Assembly: GCA_917880885.1 (NCBI GenBank)
Contig: OU862917.1
Span: 29,066,104 to 29,130,103 of the forward strand
Source of the DNA: Limnephilus marmoratus
Lineage: Eukaryota > Arthropoda > Insecta > Trichoptera > Limnephilidae
DNA length: 64,000 nucleotides
Direction of reading: 5' to 3'
Positions 21,401 to 32,429 of this stretch are shown here, one piece after another. A program made the position numbers and the translations under genes. Each line of letters begins with the position of its first letter. Within the stretch, counting starts at the first letter, position 1. The notes under the pieces were generated by a model. That model was not told the origin of the DNA. It did no database searches and worked only from the letters and a program-made list of their open reading frames with translations.

Positions 21401-22655
21401 TTGTCTGCTCAAGTGATGCCAACCATCGCTGTAGACAACAACACAATTTTTTTCGCTCTGCCCACCGCAGAGTAATTGTTGATAGATACTTCTTCAGCAT
21501 CCTTCTCTGTATTCGAGGGTTCCGACTCGAATACTTTTTTATGCAGTAACGTATTGTGCTTTTCACTGTTACATATCTCACTGTTATTTTGCAATCACTA
21601 GCAAAATGACCCGGTTTCAAGCATTTAAAACATGCTTGGCTCTCTTTTATTGCATTAACTCGATCCTGTAGCTTTAAATTTAAGAATTTTTTACAATAAT
21701 ACACTAAGTGATCCTTATCGCAAAAAATACATTTACCCTTTTTTAATGTTAACAATGCTACGGATTCCCTTTTTGGGTTATTAAATCCTATCTGAGTTTT
21801 AATCCCAACCGAAAGCCTTTTCTCTGTCGTTTGCATCAATTCTAAAGTTTGTGCTCGTAACGATAAACATTTTAGAAATTCCTTTAGAGTAGGTAGTTTT
21901 CCCTCAATGGGCGATTGCTCCCAAAATTTTCTCGTATTGGAATCTAATTTATTTGAAATCACGTAAATTATTATCGCGTCCCACTGCTCTACTGGAACTG
22001 CAAGGTTTTGTAAGGCTTTCAGATTGACGTTGGTAGCGTCGATTAATCTTCGTAATCCGACCTGATCTTCCATCTTCATGTCTTTTAACTGAAACAATGT
22101 TTGGATATGTTTGTGTACCGTAGTTCTGAGATTAGTAAAATGTTCATGCAACAATTCCCAAGAAGTTTGATAACTTAATTCTGATATTTCCAAATTAGCT
22201 ATTATCCTGGCTGCGTCACCCTTTAAACACGATTGCAAATAATAATATTTTTGAATGTTATTCAGCGACTGGTTATTGAGAAATAATGCTTTGAATGTTT
22301 CTACAAAATTATTCCAAGTCTTTTGATCACCGTGGAATTCTTGAAGCTTTAAATTGGGTAATTTAATGTCACATTTAGTTTGTTCCACCGAGTCCATCGC
22401 CCCTCTGGCAGTCGCCAGGATCGTAAAAAACTGGTTCTCGAAGGTTTCACGCTGAATTTCGTTCTCCTCTACATTTGAGTCGTCGATGCTTTCTATTTGG
22501 CATTGGATTATTTCGAATTCGTCTAATAAATACTTAATTTTGTCGTACCTCAACTTAATCTCGTTAGCTGACAACGTATTTAGAACCTGACTAAATCTTG
22601 TTAATTTCCCCTTTAAAACCGACCGTTTATTGATTAAACCTTTAAATTTCTCCAT
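21375..22655 (-). CDS. BEL/Pao Gag, near-complete
   Basis: A 426-codon open frame. The N-terminal third is helical; residues ~95-270 match the DUF1759-type BEL Gag core ('LQEFHGDQKTWNNFVETFKA', 'YLQSCLKGDAARIIANL'). Two zinc knuckles follow: C-x2-C-x4-H-x4-C in 'CIFCDKDHLVYYC' and in 'CFKCLKPGHFASDC'. Beyond the second knuckle (about 21595) the frame is shifted relative to the protease and the last ~70 residues are spurious. Gag would package element RNA in cytoplasmic particles. The ATG at 22655 fits the start of the helical domain. Confidence 0.85.
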   Translation of the reverse strand: MEKFKGLINKRSVLKGKLTRFSQVLNTLSANEIKLRYDKIKYLLDEFEIIQCQIESIDDSNVEENEIQRETFENQFFTILATARGAMDSVEQTKCDIKLPNLKLQEFHGDQKTWNNFVETFKALFLNNQSLNNIQKYYYLQSCLKGDAARIIANLEISELSYQTSWELLHEHFTNLRTTVHKHIQTLFQLKDMKMEDQVGLRRLIDATNVNLKALQNLAVPVEQWDAIIIYVISNKLDSNTRKFWEQSPIEGKLPTLKEFLKCLSLRAQTLELMQTTEKRLSVGIKTQIGFNNPKRESVALLTLKKGKCIFCDKDHLVYYCKKFLNLKLQDRVNAIKESQACFKCLKPGHFASDCKITVRYVTVKSTIRYCIKKYSSRNPRIQRRMLKKYLSTITLRWAERKKLCCCLQRWLASLEQTTIYIQPGS

Positions 22656-23295
22656 CTCAAATTCTTATCTGCCGCGACAATAATTCAAAAAACAAACTAT
22701 ATCGTAGTTTATAAGTAATGGCGACAATACTAAATAAAAAACAAACAACAACGCAAAAAATACGATCGTTACCTTGTTGTTCAGAGAAAACGATAGAATA
22801 AATACATAGTAGTGCTATGCGCTGGCGACAATTCCTATAGAAACATCAAGAACGTATATACTCCGATTTGCTTCGCTTCTATTGCTTTTTACTTGCAACG
22901 GGATTAAAAAATGACATATACGATATGATGACAGTTTTGCCGGTCGATGTTTAAAAGATTCAAATAATAATTCAACCTGTTCAATGGTTTTTCATTACTT
23001 GCAAGTTGGGACTACAACTGTGATTTATTTTAATTATACTATGACTTGCATTTTTTAATTGTATTGAATATGGGTGATAACAATAAAAAAACTGATTCTA
23101 GAAACTAATTATTGAGATTGTTCTTTAGGATTGGAATCTCGAAGTGGTAGGTCATAAGGATTATGGACACTTAGCTCTGTTTCTTGTTGACTGGATCGCT
23201 CTGGATTGCTCTGGATTTTTCTTCGGATTTTTGGCCGCTGGTTTTTTTATATTTGTTGTTATTTTGTCCAATTTTGTGTCCGGTTAGAAGGACCA

Positions 23296-23757
23296 TGTCA
23301 AAGTCACTTCAATATCATCAAGGGTGGTGGACTTTTTATTGTAAAACACTTTTTTTTTACTGAAGAGTCGTTTTATTTACAAACACTTTTGAGTAGCAAT
23401 GAAATCAACACTTTTTAGAACTAATTTTGGCCCGGACCTCGCCTGTGCAACAAGAGGTCTATACTCTAGGTATGGGTTAATGCGAGAGAAAGAAATACTT
23501 GAGTAGAGCCCTTTTTATACTGCTAAAAATCGTAAAAATACCGTCTTTCAGACTGTTAAAAATACGATAATAATAAACAATACAAGTAGCAGATATCCAC
23601 TGAGGTCACGTGCTCTAATTTAGTTGGCCGGTAACACTAGCTTCTATAAAATTCCTACAGAGGTCTCTAATATGCATACTCTTTTAATAAACTAAGAATA
23701 ATTAAACCAATGGAATAAACTACAGTATTTATCTCATAGATGTCATTATTCTTAACA
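23296..23757 (-). repeat. BEL/Pao 5' LTR
   Basis: 462 bp, differing from the other LTR at a handful of sites and a 2-base length change. Promoter function is expected in element orientation (toward lower coordinates). Confidence 0.9.
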
Positions 23758-23879
23758 CATGTAAAAATAATTAATAAAAAATTCCCAAATCCTTACAACC
23801 TTTTTTCCGACACTTTGGTTTCATAAAGTTGTACATTTTATTTATTTTACGGTTAATTTTTAGATTTGAATATAAAACG

Positions 23880-24020
23880 TGGTATTATTTTTCTAATACC
23901 ATTTATGTCCATTGCGGACTGCTGATGCTGGTGTCGCTTCTTTGGGCAAATTTCCTTAGCTACTACCGCGTTCAGACCTCCATTAATGGAGTTCCCCGTA
24001 TTACCCTACTTACAATAACC
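23880..24020 (-). pseudogene. RTE-type LINE fragment
   Basis: Minus strand reads 'NTGNSINGGLNAVV' followed, with a frame change, by 'LPKEA' and 'AVRNG'. This matches 'NAGNSINGGLNAG' and 'LSKDAKLAVHNGVL' of the copy at 56990-57170. Dead fragment. Confidence 0.6.
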
Positions 24021-24703
24021 TAACAGCCTTTCCATCCAAATTATAATTATTGTCAATTTTCTCTATTAATTAAATACGCTCCCTTATTGACTCACAAAGT
24101 TACCCAAAATGTTGACATAATTGAATCGATGAGGGTACATCATTGATGTACACAAGATGGCATCACAAGTGACTGTGATTTTGATGCCTACAATTAAATT
24201 ACCTTCGCGGTGGAAAACTATATTGATGTTGAAAATAAATAAAAAAAATATTTCTTCACCAAATATGTATTTATTTATAAGGCTGTTGGGATGTTTTTTG
24301 CTTTGTCTTCGTAAACCTTTCAAATAGGTTTTTTAAACAGAGTTAGTTTAATAAATTTACCTAATTACCTACTTTACGCATTATTTATATTAGGATATAT
24401 AAATTTTTTTTTTATTCCAGCAAAAAAGAAAATGACATTTTCACTCATTTAACTAGAAATAACTACACACATTAAACTAAACTAAATATAACAATACAGC
24501 GCTATTACATGTCATTACTTTGTTTATCAAGAATAAACATTAATAATTTTTTTTGAAATTTACCCAACTTTTCGTTTTTAATGTCGTTTGGGGGTGGAAT
24601 TATATAAGTTGCGTAACCAATGGATTGTTTACCATTGAAAGTGTGGATGGTGTTAAATGTATATTATCATGTTGTTGTGTAAAGTGTTTGTGTACTTGGG
24701 ACG

Positions 24704-25395
24704 TTTTAAGAGCGTTTAACCAGCCAGCGTTTAACCATCCACATTTCGTCGAAAGTTGTTCTTACGATCGTGCAGGGCGGTTACAATGAGAAAGATTAAT
24801 TATCTCCATACCAGCATTTCAAAATTATAACTATACATCGATTTTATTTCATTCCAAATTTGCTTTTATTTAAACCTATATCCAAAAATGCTGAAAGGCG
24901 TGATGATAAAACATTAAAATAATGAAGTTTTTTGTAAATATTTTTTGATTATAAGTATTTATCATTTTTCAATAATGTCTACGTTAAATAAGAATTTTAA
25001 AAAAATCTGAAATATATTAGTTTGTAAGTGCGCAAATAAATACACAAACGGACCAATTTTCGTCAAAAAACACATGTACGTATATATTTTTTAATGATTT
25101 TATTTCAACTAAAATTAAAATTCTAAAACATGCGATACCCAGATAATGTATTGATTTATTTTACTTCATGATTATAAGATTTGAAATGGGTGTGGTATAA
25201 CACAGAATCTTTTTTTTAAATTTAACAAATCTGTCAACGACCTATGTTATAATCTCATTATACTAAAAATAAAAGAACAATCTTTCGAAATCCATGTGTA
25301 ATTTTTTGTGGAAAAGAGTCAATACGTCTAAAATCTGATTTAAAAATGACATATTTCTGGTTTTCTCTAGTAATACCCTCTTAATGAATTCTGTG
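24704..25395 (+). repeat. ~700-bp dispersed repeat D, copy 1
   Basis: Collinear with 36503-37215 on the same strand. The best conserved part is the first ~100 bp (words 'cacatttcgtcgaaagttgt' and 'tacgatcgtgcagggcggtt'); further matches are 'aatgctgaaaggcgtgatga' and 'aagagtcaatacgtctaaaa' near the end. No coding frame runs through it. A tRNA-SINE lies downstream of both copies, so the unit may be larger. Confidence 0.8.
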
Positions 25396-25447
25396 TTTGT
25401 ATGTACGAATATATTGTTTATTTATCGTTCAAGCGGAACAAGAGTGG

Positions 25448-25850
25448 GTTTGGCGATTACGTGGGCGAGGAGTAAGACTCTCGACCAGCAATCCTAAGGT
25501 CAGGGGTTCAAATCTCGGCGTGCATAAATAGATTTTATTTAATTGAACTCTATTATTTCACAATTAAAATAATATAATATGGTTTATTGAGTCACGTTCC
25601 AAAGTGGAATATACTCTCAGTACCGCCCTAGTATAAAACCACCATTCAGAATTCAAATTTAAATTAGTGCATGTTTGGTGACCAGATTTAAATACCCAAG
25701 TATTTTCAACTTCCCTTTTCCCATTTCCTTCCTTTACCCACTACCTTCAGCCTTACAACATATCCTAATCGGGGATGCCATAGTCTCACTGGCTCTAGGC
25801 GGTGGGTAGCAGTTGGGACTCTCGTGCGGTATTCCCATAAAAAAAACTGT
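25448..25850 (+). mobile_element. tRNA-derived SINE, family 1, copy A
   Basis: The tRNA-like head (about 25452-25524) has a Pol III B box GGTTCAAATCT. It is followed by a body shared with 37492-37888: 'cacgttcca.agtgga', 'accaccattcagaatt', 'gtttggtgaccagat', 'gatgccatagtctcactggc', 'cagttgggactct', and an A run. SINEs use LINE enzymes for retroposition. The family appears unknown to me. Confidence 0.75.
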
Positions 25851-26105
25851 CTGATGCCAGCAGGACTACAGTATCCCCTACTGGGATACGCTGTCTGACT
25901 GAAGGGAGTGGAAGGGGAAGGAGATGGGGAGGAGGATGGTTGAGAAGTACAGAAATGAACGGAGTACCTACTCCCCATAACAAACAAAAAAAACTTATTT
26001 CGCGAAGCTTGGAGTCGACATTCCCGATACCGACCCTCGTGTACAATAATTTTTGTGGTACACTTACAACTATCATTTAAGAGGAAATACGATAGAATAC
26101 TGCCT

Positions 26106-26842
26106 GAAAGATTCTGGAGGATAATGGCCTAAAAATTAGCAGGAAAAAGACTGAATATTTGTATTTGTCATTTGAAGACACAAATTCTGTAACTCCTTCG
26201 ATGCAAATGGATGGAGTAACATTAGCCAACTGTGATTCATTTAAGTATCTGGGCTCACTAATCCACAGAGACGGAGGATGTGCAGCGGATGTCATCCGTA
26301 GAATAGGTGTGGGATGGATTAAATTCAGATCCGTAACAGGAATATTGTGTGACTCCCAAATGCCTATAAAACTTAAAGGAAAGATATACCAGACTATTGT
26401 AAGACCCGCAATAATGTATGACTCCGAATGCTGGACTGTACAACTCCTACTCTAGGCAACTCGAAACAACAGAAATGCGAATGCTTAGACGGTCGGCAGG
26501 AGTATCACTAAAAGATAAGATCAAAAGTTCACGCATTCGTGGTAGCCTGGGTGTCACAGACATAAATAGTAAGCTGGAGGAACGACAGTTGAGATGGTAT
26601 GGACACATAAGACGGAGACCATTGGATCACACAGTGAGGCAGGCAATTTCTATGGAGCTTCATCGACAGTCATCCAGAGGAAGACCGAAGAACTCCTGGA
26701 TGACTCAATGCGCCAAAATTCTTCAGAAAAACAGTTTGGAAGAAGGCGATACCCAGAACAGGAGAAATTACAACCTGAGAACGAGAATAGCCGACCCCAA
26801 CAGCCTACCTAGGCAATGAGTTGGGACAGCGCAAGGAAGGAG
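26106..26842 (+). mobile_element. 5'-truncated RTE-type LINE with 17-bp target duplication
   Basis: The 17-bp direct repeat ACGATAGAATACTGCCT lies exactly at both sides (26089-26105 and 26843-26859). Inside, plus strand, is the end of an RTE-clade ORF2: 'FKYLGSLIHRDGG', 'KGKIYQTIVRPAIMYDSECW', then after a one-base shift near 26445 'LEERQLRWYGHIRRRP' and 'SRGRPKNSW'. The reverse transcriptase core was lost by 5' truncation, the usual result of target-primed reverse transcription. Confidence 0.9.
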
Positions 26843-26999
26843 ACGATAGAATACTGCCTACTGAAGATAGTAGATATAACTTACAAAGTAATAAGACATA
26901 TTTAGTTAGTAAACTGCCTTAAAGGAAACGTGGATATTTTCTACATAACATGTAGTAAATTCAAGTACTATCAGAACTATAATTTACTACTAGTAAATT

Positions 27000-27270
27000 A
27001 AAATGCACATGCGGAAGAATTGAAACCTTCAGAAAACTAAGTAGATAAGAGTGGGGAGGCTACGAAGCACCTCACTAAGAAGAGACTGATAGGCTACGAA
27101 GCACCGCACAAAGAGGAGACCGATTAGTCTATCTTATTCTTTCGCATTCTTAATCCTGTAGATATATGTGTTTATCTCTTTTTAGTGTCGCTATTTTTAA
27201 TTTCATCGAGTTTCAAATCACAACGATGCTAAAGAAATTTTTATTTTAATAAAGATTATTATTATATATT
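27000..27270 (-). repeat. Dispersed repeat with 'gcttcgtagcct' doublet, copy 2
   Basis: Reverse complement relative of 980-1195, with the same tandem doublet and flanking words. The two copies end at different points, so the unit boundaries are uncertain. Confidence 0.6.
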
Positions 27271-27765
27271 ATCCCACTTACTAATTGAAAGCTTGTTTGT
27301 GAAATAAATGAATACATTCAAATAGACCCATCAGGCTTTTGTTCAGGAAAACAATATACTCATTAGAAGTATCGAAAACATATCAAGGTCAATATTTTTT
27401 ATTTTTTTTTTTATTTTTTTTAATTTTTTAATTTTTTTTTTTTTATTTTTTTTTTTTTATTTTACTTTATTTGGGAAAACAAACAGTTGTACATATTTTA
27501 TTAAATAATTACATTTGACAAATTTGCATGAACCAGTGAAGTTTCCACATTTGAGAATATAGAATTTTAAGAAAAAACAAAAAACTCATTAATATAAGAA
27601 GTTATACATACATAATACCTAACTAGATTACAGAAAATCAGATGAAACCAACATAATAAACATAATAAAATCAGATGAAACCAACATAATAATTCATACG
27701 AAAATCAGATGAAACCAACATAATAAGAGAAAAACAATAAAATAAGGCACACAGCAGATTCACGA

Positions 27766-30635
27766 TCAACAATCTGTTTTGATCTTCTCCGTTACATATT
27801 TTGTGAATTGAACTGAGGACAAATGGAAAATATCAGCGTCTGAAAGGATATTGTTATATTTTGTGCACGTCCTTTTCAGAAATGTATGTTGTGAGTAGTT
27901 AGTTTTTGATTGTGGGATGTGGAATAGTTTATTTGTTCTTGTATTACGTACTGGACAGTGGAAATGGATGTTTTCCAGAAGATAGTTGCTGTCAACAGCG
28001 TTGTTGATGATTTTGTATAAAAATTTCTGGTCAGATATATTTCTTCTCTCTTCTAGTGATGTAATTTTATGGAATGCTAAGGAATCTTTTACATGTTCTG
28101 ATATTCGGAACGATTTAAAGTCTAAGTATTTCAAAATTTTTTTTGGATTCTTTCTAACCTATCAATATTGACTTTGTATTGGGGATTCCAAATCACTGAT
28201 CCAAATTCTAGTATGGAGCGAACAAAAGAAAAATATAATATCTTGATTACATGTGGTGATCTGAATGGTTTAGTCACTCTTACAATGAATCCTAGGAATT
28301 TGTAGGCCCTGTCACAAATGGAATTTATGTGTGATCTGAAAGACATTCCGGAGTCCATTATTATTCCTAAGTCCCTTACTTCACTACACCTTTTTAATTC
28401 AACTCCGTTTATTTTATATGGGAATGTTAGGGGGTTAGTGCTTTTGGTGAAAGATATTGTATTACATTTTTCTAGATTAAGGTACAGTTGGTTGTTCGCG
28501 CAATATAGTCCAAGCCTATTGATATCCTCTTGCAATTCTAGGCTGTCATTAATATTAATTACTTTTTTGTAAATTTTAATGTCATCAGCAAAAATTTGGA
28601 TTTTAGAGTTTTTGAAGCAAGAGTCTATATCATTTATATACAAAATAAAAAGGAGAGGTCCGAGGTGTGATCCTTGTGGAATTCCTGAGGGTATATTATA
28701 GAAACGTGAAGAGAAACCCTTAGCTCTAACTGCTTGACTCCTGTTAGTGACGTACGATTTGATCCATCTTAGAAGGTCCCCACTGATCCCGATTTTTAAT
28801 AGCTTCTTCAGAAGCAGTTTGACGTTAATTTTATCAAAGGCTTTTGAAAAATCCGTGTATATAGAATCAATCTGAGTTTTACTACCCATAGAACTAAATA
28901 TGAAATCTGTGTATTCCAGCAGGTTTGTCTCGACTGACCGTTTTCTAAAAAAGCCGTGCTGATTCTTTGATATGGTAGTTTGTACTGCTGGAAAAAGTTG
29001 GTCAAGAACCATGTTTTCCATAATCTTGCTGATAATTGGGAGTTTGGAGATGGGCCTGTAGTTAGTGATGTTGTTTTTGTCCCCGCTTTTATGGATTGGT
29101 GTAATGAGTGCTTGTTTCCAGACGTTGGGGAAGTTGCCTTCCTCAAATGACATTTTGAACAGCATGGAGATAGGATAAGCCAATTGGTCCCGGCATTTTA
29201 CATAAAAAATGGATGGAATTAAATCAGATCCCGCGCTTTTGTTCGGATCGAGTTTTTTTAGATAATTAAGTACATGCGATTGATTAAAGTTAATTGTGTG
29301 AAAATGAAGATAAGAGTTGTCGACATTGTTATCAGAGTTTATAGGATCGAGGCTGGGGTTGGGATTCTCTACAAAAACCGATCTAAAATAATCACTAAAA
29401 TTGTCACAAATGGATTGTCCATCAGTGCAGGAGATATCGCCAAGATACATTTGATTTGGTAGATCAGAAGACAATTGCTTTGATTTTACGAACGACCAGA
29501 AGCGTTTACTACACTTTTTTATTGATTCTTCTGCCGTCCTAATGTAGTTATCATAACATTCAAGTGAGATCTTCTTTTGACGATTTCTCAGCACTGAAAA
29601 GGATTGATAGTCAGCTAGATTTTTGTATTTTTTCCATTTTTTGTGATATTTTAGTTTCTCTTTTACAATTTTAATAAGTGGGGAAGTATACCAGGGGGGA
29701 AACCTTTCCAAATTAACATAAATTTTTTTTTCGGGAATATGTTTACGTATGAGGTCATTTATGATATTATAAAAGTTTAATACGGCCCCTTCAGTATCCT
29801 TATTTTGAAATTCGTGTTCCCAATTTATTATGGATAATTCGTTTATGATTTGTCCGTAATCACCTCGGTGAAACATTTTGACTGTCCTTGACGAAACGAG
29901 GGGAGACGGTTTAATAACAGGGGATAACTCTATGTCTAATACTCTGTGGTGTGTATCTTCAGGCGTCAGAGGCTGGGTACTGTGAGTTATGCTACATTCT
30001 GAAATATTTGTCATGATTAAGTCAAGAGTTCGTTTATTTGTATTGATCACAGAATTAAATTGCTGTAATTGCGTGAATGAAAGGAAGTCAACCAACGCAC
30101 AACTAGCAGTATCTTCTGGAAAATTTGATTCTAAATAGTTTTGCCCTTCTGTTACCTTCCAATTTAGTTTGGGTATGTTATAGTCTCCAGCTAATAAAAA
30201 CAATCCTTCCGGGTGATTTGTGTGCAGGTCCGATGTATTGTTTAAGTGATGAATTAGATTATGAATGTAGTTGGTGTTTTGTGGATGGTACGAGCAGCAT
30301 ATATATAATTTTTGGAGTTTATTATTGTTACCTAGTATTGGCACCGATATCCAAATGTCCTCAGTACACGTAGACCACGGTAGTTTCTGAGCATTAAGAG
30401 ATTTGGAGGTTGCGATTAATACCCCCCCTCCCTGCTGCTGTCCAGATACTGAGTAGTCACGATCCTTTCTAAACACATCGTACCTGCTGTCAAACAATTC
30501 GCTATCATGGATTGAATCATTTAGCCAAGTTTCGCATAAAAGGTAAATGTCAAAATTGTTTAAAAGAACCTGATTTAAGAAATTATGTGTTTTTGTGCGA
30601 AGACCTCGCACATTTTGGAAATATATGTTAAGCAT
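27766..30635 (-). CDS. LINE ORF2: endonuclease-reverse transcriptase, one frameshift
   Basis: Residues 1-230 form an APE-type endonuclease ('FQNVRGLRTK', 'LLCETWLNDS', 'LLAGDYNIPKLNW', 'LDLIMTN', 'HHRVLDIEL'). Reverse transcriptase follows from about residue 470: 'NITNYRPISKLPI', 'DFSKAFDKIN' (motif A), 'GIPQGSHLGPLLFILYIND' (motif B) and 'FADDIKIY' (motif C with both catalytic aspartates). At residue 834 (28131) the frame stops; the C-terminal ~120 residues continue in another frame to 27766 ('KYLDFKSFRISEHV...'). The protein nicks target DNA and primes cDNA on it. All catalytic motifs are intact, so decay is slight. Confidence 0.9.
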
Positions 30636-30867
30636 TTTTTAATATTTTGTGAATAAAATTTGTTGAAAAATATTTTAGGAATATAAAATAATTATGCTGT
30701 GATTGGGGACATTTTTGAACGTCAGGTTCTGTTTGTTTATGGTAAGTTGCATTGTTTATGGTTTCGATAGGCATTAGTTTTGACAGATTAAGAGGTACAT
30801 CTATGGTCGAAATACAAATTGATTGTAAACATGCGAGTGTGAGAAAAATAATATTACGATGATACAT
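30628..30867 (-). CDS. Small ORF between LINE ORF1 and ORF2
   Basis: A 79-codon frame that overlaps the ORF2 start by eight bases. Its start 'MYHRNIIFLTLACLQSICIS' looks like a signal peptide or membrane segment. LINEs do not normally carry such a protein, so it is either fortuitous or an unusual accessory ORF. No family recognised. Confidence 0.25.
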   Translation of the reverse strand: MYHRNIIFLTLACLQSICISTIDVPLNLSKLMPIETINNATYHKQTEPDVQKCPQSQHNYFIFLKYFSTNFIHKILKNA

Positions 30868-31016
30868 TTCATAAGTTTTTGATACTATTTTGTAGTTAAC
30901 AAGTGATGATAATTCGTGTGTTACAATTAGGGAGATAATGTGTGTGATATTAAGGTATTTACATACTTGAGAGAGATTTATAATGTTAGGTTTATGTTTG
31001 ACAGTATTATATAATT

Positions 31017-31770
31017 TTAATTTCCTAAAGGGACAGTCGGCGAAACATCATGTGTTGTTTTTAATTTTGATAGTCTATCGACGTCATCTTGATCAGCGAT
31101 TAGTATCATTGGGGTGGTGTCACTTACACGAATGAATATTTTTCCGTTACGTACCCAGCAGTAGAGTATTTTTTTTTTCCATTTTTATCTCTCGGCATTG
31201 TTTCAAAAGATATTGATTTTTAGGGGTTAAATGGTCATTAATGTAGATTCTAGTGGATCCTGGAAGCTGTAATTCTGAGACGAACATACCCTTTCTCTTT
31301 CTTATTGCTGCTAACAAATCGTCTTTAATGTACCTGCGGGTGAATTTGACCACAATGTTCCTCGTTTTTTCCTTTATTACATTGCGATTTATTCTTGGGG
31401 AGATTCTGCTGGCGAAATCCACATCTTCACGGGTGATTTTGCATCCAGCCACAGTACCAATTTTGGATAGTATGTCATATACATTTTCGTTTTTATTTTC
31501 AGGAATTCCGCTTATAATAACATTATTGCAGCGGTTGTATTGATCGTTGTTATCAATTTGCCTCTCCAAAAGCATTACCTTGTTCTTGAGCTGTTCTATT
31601 TCGTCTTTAAACTCCTTTTTTATAACTTCAACAATTGTTTTTTTGAACTCCGCAAATGTTTTTTCAAGGAATTGAGTTTTGAAGTCATCGAACTTATTAT
31701 CGAGAATTTGCATCAATTCCGGATTAAGCACACAGTTACTGGCAGACTTCGCGTTTGACCGTGTAGTCAT
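31017..31770 (-). CDS. LINE ORF1: coiled-coil nucleic-acid-binding protein, one frameshift
   Basis: A coiled coil (residues ~20-75, 'EFKDEIEQLKNKVMLLERQI') precedes a domain like that of baculoviral FP25K-type proteins and LINE ORF1 ('RCNNVIISGIPENKNENV', 'NIVVKFTRRYIKDDLLAAIR', 'STRIYINDHLTPKNQYLLKQ'). An A run at about 31171-31180 shifts the frame; the other frame carries on with 'YCWVRNGKIFIR' to a stop at 31017. The protein is expected to trimerise and bind element RNA. The one-base run difference could be a sequencing or assembly artefact. Confidence 0.8.
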
Positions 31771-31949
31771 TTTAATGTAATAAATATTGTATTTTTATTA
31801 TTAATTTATAAAACAGAGGAAGAGCAAAAATTTGACAGTATTTACGAACAGTGTTATTGTTGTATGTATTGTATTGTTGTTGTATATACATAGCTGGTTC
31901 CCGGCATGCGTTGCAATGTCATATTCAAAGAAATAAATTGTTTCTCCCT

Positions 31950-32080
31950 GCATGTCCTTTCCCGTGCGTCCCCGTACCCTCCCGCATCCCCAACCCTCCC
32001 GCATTCCGCTTCTACCTTCCCCGCCCACCCCTCCCCTATCCCGCTCCCCGTCCCGCAAACTCCCCTCCCGCGTTCCAATA
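31950..32080. other. C-rich tract, possible LINE 5' UTR
   Basis: 'ccgtaccctcccgcatcccc'-type sequence stands out from the AT-rich surroundings and lies just upstream of LINE ORF1. Overlapping frames here are composition artefacts. LINE internal promoters are often GC-rich, but I cannot prove it belongs to the element. Confidence 0.4.
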
Positions 32081-32429
32081 TTACATTCAGTTTTCAAACA
32101 ACTCGCGTACCACCTATTACAATTTTTTTATTAAAATTTACGTTTTTCGTATATTACAAATATTCACTTTTGTATATTATAAGAACAATCAATCAAATTT
32201 GTTACCTAACGTAGGTACCTATTTAAAATATCTAAAATAAAAAAAAAATCCACAGACAATTCTTTTAATACAAAAAAAGTATTTAGAATTTAAAAGTATT
32301 TAAAAATTTTGCTGCCTGCTAAATTCAATTTCATGAAACGCGCAAACTGTCAAAACTGAAGAATGAAATAGGTTAAGTCGTTCTGAAGTTATGGCGTGAC
32401 CAAGGGAAATAGGGATTCATTTTTATATA

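Larger units (their letters stand above)
17476..23757 (-). mobile_element. BEL/Pao LTR retrotransposon, 6.28 kb, defective
   Basis: Two near-identical LTRs (17476-17935 and 23296-23757) enclose a minus-strand gag and protease of BEL/Pao type. The element is flanked by the 5-bp target duplication CATGT (17471-17475 and 23758-23762). On the minus strand the LTR runs TGTTAAG...TTTGACA and is followed by TGGTCCTTCTAACCGGAC, a plausible primer-binding region. The LTRs differ at only a few percent of sites, which implies a fairly young insertion, yet reverse transcriptase, RNase H and most of integrase are absent and a foreign block (about 19330-20540) sits in their place. It cannot move by itself. 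Confidence 0.9.
27390..31790 (-). mobile_element. Nearly complete LINE (CR1/Jockey-like), ~4.4 kb
   Basis: ORF1 (31017-31770) and ORF2 (27766-30635) lie in order on the minus strand, with a ~300-bp 3' untranslated region and an A-rich tail (T-rich on plus, about 27390-27470). Each ORF is broken by one frameshift in a homopolymer run, which could be real decay or assembly error. The exact 5' end is not defined; a C-rich stretch at 31950-32080 may be its 5' untranslated region. No clear target duplication was found. Confidence 0.85.

Noticed and set aside
31851..32240. Proline-rich ORFs on both strands
   Set aside because: Products of a C-rich tract; several frames are open at once and none has a motif.
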